From: Sphingomonas sanxanigenens DSM 19645 = NX02
GTDB taxonomy: Bacteria > Pseudomonadota > Alphaproteobacteria > Sphingomonadales > Sphingomonadaceae
Assembly (NCBI RefSeq): GCF_000512205.2
Contig: NZ_CP006644.1
Coordinates: forward strand, 5,222,501 to 5,286,500
Direction of reading: 5' to 3'
Length of the DNA stretch: 64,000 nucleotides
The position numbers were made by a program, and so were the translations under genes. Below, piece after piece: positions 58,931-64,000 of this stretch. Positions within the stretch are counted from its first letter, which is position 1; every line of letters begins with the position of its first letter. The notes under the pieces were generated by a model. It was not told the origin of the DNA and did not search any database. It saw nothing but the letters and a program-made list of their open reading frames with translations.

Positions 58931-60507
58931 GCGAACAGGCCGTGGACGTACCAGTCCGGATTGTCGCGCTCGCTGCCGACCAGCCCGTGGCGGAACACCC
59001 AGAGCCGCCGGCCGCGCGCATCCTCGACGCGGTAATAATCGCGGGTCAGCCCGCCCTTGCCCGGCTCATGCCCATCCTTGCGGCGCCACCATTCGGAGGC
59101 GATCCGTTCCGGCCCCTCGAAGCGGCGGATCTCGTGCAGCGCGCGACGCCAGCGGAAACGCATCGGCGGACCATCGGGCACTTCGGAGAGCACCGCCTCG
59201 ATCCGCTGCGGCGGATCGAACAGATGGATCGGGCGCAACGGCGGCTCATCCGCTTCGCCCTGCGGCCACGAGGCCGGCGTGTCGGCCTCGGCAGCGGGCA
59301 GCGGCAGCTGGGCCTGTTCGGGGATATGCGTGTCGGCGGGCACCAGCCGGACGAGGCGGGCGCGGCCATGGCGCACGGTCAGCCGATCGACCAGCGCATC
59401 CACCTCCGCCGACGCGCTCTCCCCGCCTTCGAGCTTGAGCTGGCCCGAGGCGAGCGGTTCGACCTCGGGCACCGCGAAAGCGATCATGTCGAAGCCGAAG
59501 CCGGGATCGATCGGATCGCTCAGCGAATCGACGCGCTCGTTGAACAGCCGCATGATCGCCGCCGGATCGCGCGTCGGCAGCCCACTCTGCACGAACAGCG
59601 AGCGGGTCAGTCCGTCCGAACGGAAGAAGGTGGCGACGAAGCCGCGGCCGCCCTCGCGCCGTTCCTCCAGCGCCTGCGCGGCATCGCCGGCGAGCGCGCG
59701 CAGCACCGCGAGCGCATGGGCAGTGCTCCCCAGCGGCTCGGCGAAACGCTTCTCGAAGCCGAGCGCGGGCATCGCACGGCGGGGCTTGAGCGGGCTTTGC
59801 GATTCGCCGCTCAACCGGCGCAGCGCATCAACCGCATCGGCGCCGAAGCGCGCGGCGATCGTCGCCATCGGCCGGCGCAGCACTTCGCCCACCGTCTTGA
59901 GGCCGGCGCGCTTGAGCGCCGTGATGCTGTCTTCGTCGATGCGTAGCGCCGCCACGGGCAGCGCGCGCACCGCCTCCGCCTCGTCCGGCGCAGCGCGGGT
60001 CTGCCAGCGCGCCAGCGCCTGCGCGGCATCGGGCGAGGCGGCATAGCCATGGCGCACGACGATGCCGCTGCGATCGAGCCGCCGGACGATATCCTCGGCC
60101 AGCGCCGCTTCTCCACCGAACAGATGCGCGCAGCCGGTGACGTCGAGCGTCAGCCCGTCATGCTCGTCGAGCGCGACCAGCGGCGTGTAGCGCAGGCAGC
60201 CATCGGCCAGCCGCTCCAGCCAGTCCTGATCGGCATGCGGATCATGATCGAAGGCAGCCAGTTCAGGCACGCGCGCACGCGCATCCGCCAGGGTCATGCC
60301 TGGACCGAGCCCGAGCGACAGCGCCTGCGCGTCGAGCGCCGCAAGCCGCAAGCCCCCCTTCACCTTCTCGACGAAGGCGAAGGGCAGGCCGAGCGTCCCG
60401 GCGCGCTGCTCAGGCCGACACAGGCTGAGCCGGTCGGCGCTCAGGAAGGGAAACCACAGCGCCAGGCAACGCCTCGGCTGCAGCCGCTTCGCGGAAGACA
60501 CAGGCAT
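58927..60507 (-). CDS. imuB: ImuB, catalytically inactive Y-family polymerase homologue
   Basis: The 526-residue protein has Y-family fingers and palm (LALWFPFLSADRLSLCRPE, GMTLADARARVPELAAFD, LTLDVTGCAHLFGGEAAL) and a long C-terminal tail with LPLPAAEADTP and an ending that binds the clamp and DnaE2. The catalytic acidic triad of DinB is not seen at the expected first site, as usual for ImuB, which serves as an adaptor. It overlaps imuA by 98 bp. ATG 60507 fits the family start. Confidence 0.9.
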   Translation of the reverse strand: MPVSSAKRLQPRRCLALWFPFLSADRLSLCRPEQRAGTLGLPFAFVEKVKGGLRLAALDAQALSLGLGPGMTLADARARVPELAAFDHDPHADQDWLERLADGCLRYTPLVALDEHDGLTLDVTGCAHLFGGEAALAEDIVRRLDRSGIVVRHGYAASPDAAQALARWQTRAAPDEAEAVRALPVAALRIDEDSITALKRAGLKTVGEVLRRPMATIAARFGADAVDALRRLSGESQSPLKPRRAMPALGFEKRFAEPLGSTAHALAVLRALAGDAAQALEERREGGRGFVATFFRSDGLTRSLFVQSGLPTRDPAAIMRLFNERVDSLSDPIDPGFGFDMIAFAVPEVEPLASGQLKLEGGESASAEVDALVDRLTVRHGRARLVRLVPADTHIPEQAQLPLPAAEADTPASWPQGEADEPPLRPIHLFDPPQRIEAVLSEVPDGPPMRFRWRRALHEIRRFEGPERIASEWWRRKDGHEPGKGGLTRDYYRVEDARGRRLWVFRHGLVGSERDNPDWYVHGLFA

Positions 60508-61192
60508 TACGATCCCACTCCATGCACCACCGGATGCCGGCCGGCCCGGACCGGCGACGCAACAATTCGACCGCGAAGCGCGGCGCCCCGGGCGCCTGCG
60601 CCTCCAGCGCCGCGGAAGCCGCGGCGGAGACCGCCCAGCGTGTTTCCGCAGCGCTCGGCACCGGATCCGCATCGCTGCGCAGCAGCAGCGCCGTCACCCC
60701 GCTCCCCCGCGCGGCCAACGCCAGGCGCCGGCTCGCGGTGAGATCCAGCGCGCGCATCCTGCCCGGACATTCGATCACCACCGCGCCCAGCGCAGCGCAA
60801 CGCAACGCGTCGGTCGCAGCGCGCAGCAGCGCCACCTCGTCGGGCATGCGGCCGAGGATCAATCGGGCGGGATCGAGCCCCAGTTCCATCAGCCCCGGCG
60901 CATAGACCTGCCCTGTCCGCCGTTCGGCGGCATCGCTGCGCAGCCACATCAGCCGCCGGTCGCGATGCGCCTGCCACGCCAGCGCCAGTGCGAAGCCCGC
61001 AGCGCTGCCGGCATCCTCCGCACTGCCCGCGAACAGCTCATGCACGGCCCCTTGCGCGAGGCCGCCACCCAGGCTCCGATCGAGCGCCGCATGGCCGGTC
61101 GCAAAGACTCCGGCAGCGCCCCGTTGCTGCGGGGGCGCGGCGAGACGGGCGATTCGGGCCTCGAGGCTGCAAAGGTGCGGAAGACGACTCAC
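60410..61192 (-). CDS. imuA: ImuA, RecA-like SOS mutagenesis protein
   Basis: The 260-residue protein has a degraded RecA/SulA-like fold: VFATGHAALDRSLGGGLAQG, AVHELFAGSAED and ALGAVVIECPGRM. The imuA-imuB-dnaE2 order is the standard mutasome cassette. A perfect LexA box (61202-61216) lies right before the GTG start at 61192, so the whole cassette is SOS induced. Because the box overlaps the expected ribosome site, a slightly downstream start is possible. Confidence 0.9.
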   Translation of the reverse strand: MSRLPHLCSLEARIARLAAPPQQRGAAGVFATGHAALDRSLGGGLAQGAVHELFAGSAEDAGSAAGFALALAWQAHRDRRLMWLRSDAAERRTGQVYAPGLMELGLDPARLILGRMPDEVALLRAATDALRCAALGAVVIECPGRMRALDLTASRRLALAARGSGVTALLLRSDADPVPSAAETRWAVSAAASAALEAQAPGAPRFAVELLRRRSGPAGIRWCMEWDRNACVFREAAAAEALPGAVVSLPERRPAQPVSA

Positions 61193-61201
61193 TCACTTTA
61201 T

Positions 61202-61216
61202 GTTCCTATTACGTTC
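61202..61216 (-). promoter_or_regulatory. LexA (SOS) box of the imuA-imuB-dnaE2 operon
   Basis: GTTCCTATTACGTTC is an exact GTTC-N7-GTTC, the alphaproteobacterial LexA site, and it is the only one I found in the window. It stands 9 bp from the imuA start, where LexA would block transcription until DNA damage. Confidence 0.9.
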
Positions 61217-61319
61217 TTAAAATCCTCCCTGCACGTTCGCCTGTCAACCCGATTCGCCTTGGCGCTTGCAATCCATCGCTGCGCACGCGAGCCTTCGAAG
61301 ACAATCAGTGGAGGATCGG

Positions 61320-62387
61320 ATGGCGACGCGCGGATGGCCCAAACCCGACAAGCCCGTCGCGCGCATCGAACTGCGCTTCGGCGACCAGCATCACGACATA
61401 TTGACCAACGTCTCCGCCGGCACCCGCGTCGGCGACACCATGTTCGTCGCGTCGGACGAGGATGCGATCCTCAACCGCTTCCTGCTGCGCGATGGTCTCT
61501 GGCAGGAAGACGGATCCTGCCACCTCGACACCTTGCTCCCCCTCGAATGGAAGGAGGAGGAAGCCGATCTCGAAGGGCTCGCGGTCGACGACGGCTGGCT
61601 GTGGCTGGTCGGCAGCCATGCCCGCACGCGGCGCAAGCCCGAGAAGGAGGCGGATGCCTGCATCGACCTCGACCGGCTTGCCGACCTCAAGGACACGCGG
61701 CCGCGCTGCCTGCTCGCGCGCGTGCCGATGGTGGAGCGCGGCGACGGCCATGTCCCGGTGGCGCGCGACGGTGATCGCCGCGCGGGCATGCTGCGCCAGA
61801 CCAAGCATGGCAATGCGCTGGCGAAGGCGCTTCGCAAGGATCCGCTGATCGCACCTTTCACAAGGGTGCCCGCCAAGGAAGGCGGCGTCGATGTGGAGGG
61901 TATCGCGGTGTGCGGCGATCGCATCGCCATCGGCATGCGCGGGCCGGTGATCGCCACCCATGCGCTGCTCGTCGAGTTCCGCTTCACGGTGAAGCCCTCG
62001 GGCCGGCTGGCGATCGTGGGTACGCCGTTCAACCGGCTGCTGGCGATGGAAGGCCTCGGCATCCGGGACCTCAAGCGCTGCGACGACGATCTGCTGATCC
62101 TCGCCGGCCCCACCACCGGGCTCAGCGGCCCCTGCGCGCTCTATCGCTGGAAGGATTGGGCCAAGGATCCGCCGCGCGATGCGCACAAGGTGCGGCTGCA
62201 CCGGCCGGAGCGCATCGTCGAGCTGCCCTTCGGCCGCGGCACCGACCATCCCGAAGGCCTCGCGCTGTGGGATGCGGACACGAACGGCCTGCGCCACATC
62301 CTCGTGCTCAACGACAGTCCCGGCGCGGATCGCGTGGATCCCGAGCACCGCACGATCGTGGCGGACCTGTTCAGGCTGCCGGGCTGA
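61320..62387 (+). CDS. DUF3616 protein
   Basis: The 355-residue protein has the beta-propeller-like DUF3616 pattern: FVASDEDAILNRFLLRDG, DLEGLAVDDGWLWLVGSHAR, GVDVEGIAVCGDRIAIGMRG and EGLALWDADTN. No signal peptide is present. Function unknown. ATG 61320 is chosen with GAGGAT as a weak ribosome site; a frame from 61266 is also open. It is divergent from imuA and is followed by a VOC gene 3 bp later. Confidence 0.75.
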   Translation: MATRGWPKPDKPVARIELRFGDQHHDILTNVSAGTRVGDTMFVASDEDAILNRFLLRDGLWQEDGSCHLDTLLPLEWKEEEADLEGLAVDDGWLWLVGSHARTRRKPEKEADACIDLDRLADLKDTRPRCLLARVPMVERGDGHVPVARDGDRRAGMLRQTKHGNALAKALRKDPLIAPFTRVPAKEGGVDVEGIAVCGDRIAIGMRGPVIATHALLVEFRFTVKPSGRLAIVGTPFNRLLAMEGLGIRDLKRCDDDLLILAGPTTGLSGPCALYRWKDWAKDPPRDAHKVRLHRPERIVELPFGRGTDHPEGLALWDADTNGLRHILVLNDSPGADRVDPEHRTIVADLFRLPG

Positions 62388-62390
62388 GCC

Positions 62391-62810
62391 ATGGCCAGCG
62401 ACAATTGGCATATCGATCATAGCGGCATCGGCGTGGCCGACATCGATCGGTCGATCAGGTTCTACGATGCCGCGCTCGCCACCCTGGGCATGCGTCCGCT
62501 GATGCGCATCACGCCCGAGCGGGCGCCCGCAACGGACGTCGACGCCGCGATCGGCGGTGTCGGCTATGGCAGCACCTATCCGGTGTTCTGGATCGACATC
62601 TTCCATCCGCACGGCGTGCGGCAGCACACCGCATTCCGCGCGATCAGCCACGCCGAGGTCGACGCCTTCCACCGTGCCGCGATCGCCGCCGGGGGCATCG
62701 ACAACGGGCGGCCGGGCCTGCGTGAGGGCGGCTATCCTGCAGCATATTATGCGGCGTTCGTGCTCGATCCCGATGGCAACAATATCGAAGCCGTCTTCCG
62801 CGAGGGCTGA
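62391..62810 (+). CDS. VOC-family glyoxalase-like protein
   Basis: The 139-residue protein shows the short single-domain VOC pattern: WHIDHSGIGVADIDRSIRFY at the start and YPAAYYAAFVLDPDGNNIEA, with the Glu ligand, near the end. His and Glu metal ligands are in place. These enzymes are lyases, dioxygenases or resistance proteins; the substrate is unknown. It lies 3 bp after the DUF3616 stop, so the two are co-translated. Confidence 0.85.
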   Translation: MASDNWHIDHSGIGVADIDRSIRFYDAALATLGMRPLMRITPERAPATDVDAAIGGVGYGSTYPVFWIDIFHPHGVRQHTAFRAISHAEVDAFHRAAIAAGGIDNGRPGLREGGYPAAYYAAFVLDPDGNNIEAVFREG

Positions 62811-62830
62811 GCAGGCGGCGGACGTCCGCC

Positions 62831-64000
62831 CTACACCCGCTCCGCCGAGCTGATCACATCCGCCGCGCGCAGCGCCGCGAGGATGCGCATCAGATGCTGC
62901 ACGTCATGAACCTCGATATCCACCTGGTTGGTGTGGAACGCGGTGTCGCGGTGGGTGAGCTGGATGTTGAGAATGTTGGCCTTGTGCGCGCCGAGGATGC
63001 CAGCCATCACCGCGAGCGAGCCGGGCTCGTTCTTGACGATCACCGACAGCCGCGCGGTGCCGCCCTCGGTCTTGCTGCCCCAGGCCAGATCCACCCAGTC
63101 CGCATCGGTGCCGTCCGAAAGCCGCGGGCAATCGATCGCGTGGACGAGCACCGGCTCGTTGGGACGACGCAGCCCGACGATGCGGTCGCCCGGAACCGGG
63201 TGGCAGCATTCGGCGAGGGCGAAGGCCACCCCCGGCGTCAGCCCCTTGATCGAGATCGCCTCGCGCTGCGGCGGCGGCGCGGGGTTGTCGAGGTCGCTGC
63301 CGGTCGATCCCGGCATCAGCGCCTCCAGCACCTGCGCGTCGCTGAACGACTGGCGGCCGACCGCCTCCATCATCGCCGCCTCGTCGGGCAGCTTGAGGCG
63401 TTTCAGTGCCTGCGTCATCGCATCCTGCCCCAATTGCGCGGGGAGGCGCTTGACCAGTTCGTCATAGAATTTGCGCCCGAGCGCGATCGTCTCGCCGCGC
63501 TCCTTCTGGCGCACATAGCGACGGATCGCCGCGCGCGCCTTGCCGGTGATGACGAAGTTCAGCCAGCCGGGCTCTGGCTCCTGCGCCTTGGACTTCAGGA
63601 TCTCCACCTGATCGCCATTGTCGATCACCGTGCGCAGCGGCACCACCCGGCCATTGACCTTGGCGCCCACCGCCTGGTTGCCGAGGTTGGTGTGGACGGC
63701 ATAGGCGAAGTCGACCGTCGTCGCGCCCTTGGGGAGCTGGTAGAGTTCCCCCTTGGGGGTGAAGGCGAAGATCCGATCCTGGTACATCGCCATGCGGGTG
63801 TGCTCGAGCAGCTCTTCCGGGCTGTCGGCATTGTCGAGGATTTCGACGAGGTCACGGATCCAGCCGGCCTGCGTATCCGGCGTCGCGGTCGCGGCGCCCT
63901 GCTTGTAGGCCCAATGCGCCGCCAGCCCGAACTCGGCCTGCGCGTGCATCTCCTGCGTTCGGATCTGGATCTCGATCCGCATATTCTCATTATGGATCAC
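62831..64000 (-). CDS. rsh: RelA/SpoT-family ppGpp synthetase/hydrolase, C-terminal part
   Basis: The 389-residue segment is open at the right edge; the N-terminal hydrolase and most of the synthetase domain lie outside. Seen are the end of the synthetase ([29 protein letters not shown]), the TGS domain ([20 protein letters not shown]), a RIS/zinc-finger block ([17 protein letters not shown]) and a C-terminal ACT domain ([18 protein letters not shown]). Alphaproteobacteria usually have one bifunctional Rsh. It is convergent with the VOC gene. Confidence 0.95.
   Translation of the reverse strand: MIHNENMRIEIQIRTQEMHAQAEFGLAAHWAYKQGAATATPDTQAGWIRDLVEILDNADSPEELLEHTRMAMYQDRIFAFTPKGELYQLPKGATTVDFAYAVHTNLGNQAVGAKVNGRVVPLRTVIDNGDQVEILKSKAQEPEPGWLNFVITGKARAAIRRYVRQKERGETIALGRKFYDELVKRLPAQLGQDAMTQALKRLKLPDEAAMMEAVGRQSFSDAQVLEALMPGSTGSDLDNPAPPPQREAISIKGLTPGVAFALAECCHPVPGDRIVGLRRPNEPVLVHAIDCPRLSDGTDADWVDLAWGSKTEGGTARLSVIVKNEPGSLAVMAGILGAHKANILNIQLTHRDTAFHTNQVDIEVHDVQHLMRILAALRAADVISSAERV

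Overview
The window looks like chromosomal DNA of a Sphingomonas-type alphaproteobacterium. It is very GC-rich with tightly packed, often ATGA-overlapping genes. It carries four TonB-dependent receptors, an alphaproteobacterial SOS box (GTTC-N7-GTTC) in front of an imuA-imuB-dnaE2 cassette, a rlmH-rsfS-nadD-proA core block, and many small proteins of sphingomonad type. No rRNA, tRNA or CRISPR array was recognised.

Layout. 1-2975 is a graveyard of insertion sequences: fragments of IS1182-like, IS256, IS110 and IS66 elements, the last two fused in frame. 2976-6815 holds a secreted DUF1593 protein and a TonB-dependent receptor, probably for glycans. 7097-13523 holds housekeeping and accessory genes: DedA, EamA, a molybdopterin oxidoreductase, a PEBP protein, an XRE regulator, ABM and VOC proteins, and an MFS transporter. 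13524-18078 is an envelope-stress type cluster: a zinc-ribbon protein, a Spy-like chaperone, an EF-hand lipoprotein, and an OmpR/histidine-kinase pair with shared CCGGACAT boxes. 19241-24017 is the most interesting locus: a CnrY-CnrX-CnrH-like sigma/anti-sigma/metal-sensor module joined to copA-copB and divergent copC. Three promoters there share the element RAGGGR-N14-GCGTAT. 24061-28972 is a HutC-type regulator, two PepSY membrane proteins and a TonB receptor, with HutC-like operators before the regulator and before the receptor. 29398-36337 holds a GH95 fucosidase, a composite inverted-repeat element, a DUF6491 lipoprotein and a large TonB receptor.

37359-45699 is a long minus-strand core run: proA, a RHH-ParE toxin-antitoxin pair, nadD, rsfS, rlmH, an EnvC-like protein, two tandem S41 proteases (the upstream one has lost both catalytic residues), dsbB and coq7. 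45774-51181 holds DUF3667, rpoZ, and a DUF2946 / TonB receptor / PepSY trio that is probably for metal uptake. 51162-55461 holds an HxlR regulator and a three-gene set (cytidylyltransferase-like, CDP-alcohol phosphatidyltransferase, MobA-like/HAD fusion) that probably builds an unusual lipid headgroup. 55484-61192 is the SOS mutagenesis cassette. The window ends with DUF3616, a VOC protein and the C-terminal part of a RelA/SpoT enzyme.

Working model: the copper locus is a self-contained circuit in which periplasmic metal relieves anti-sigma control, and the freed sigma factor drives its own operon, copAB and copC. The two PepSY/TonB receptor sets and the glycan receptors show an outer membrane specialised for scavenging. 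All functions are read from sequence motifs only; no database search was run.
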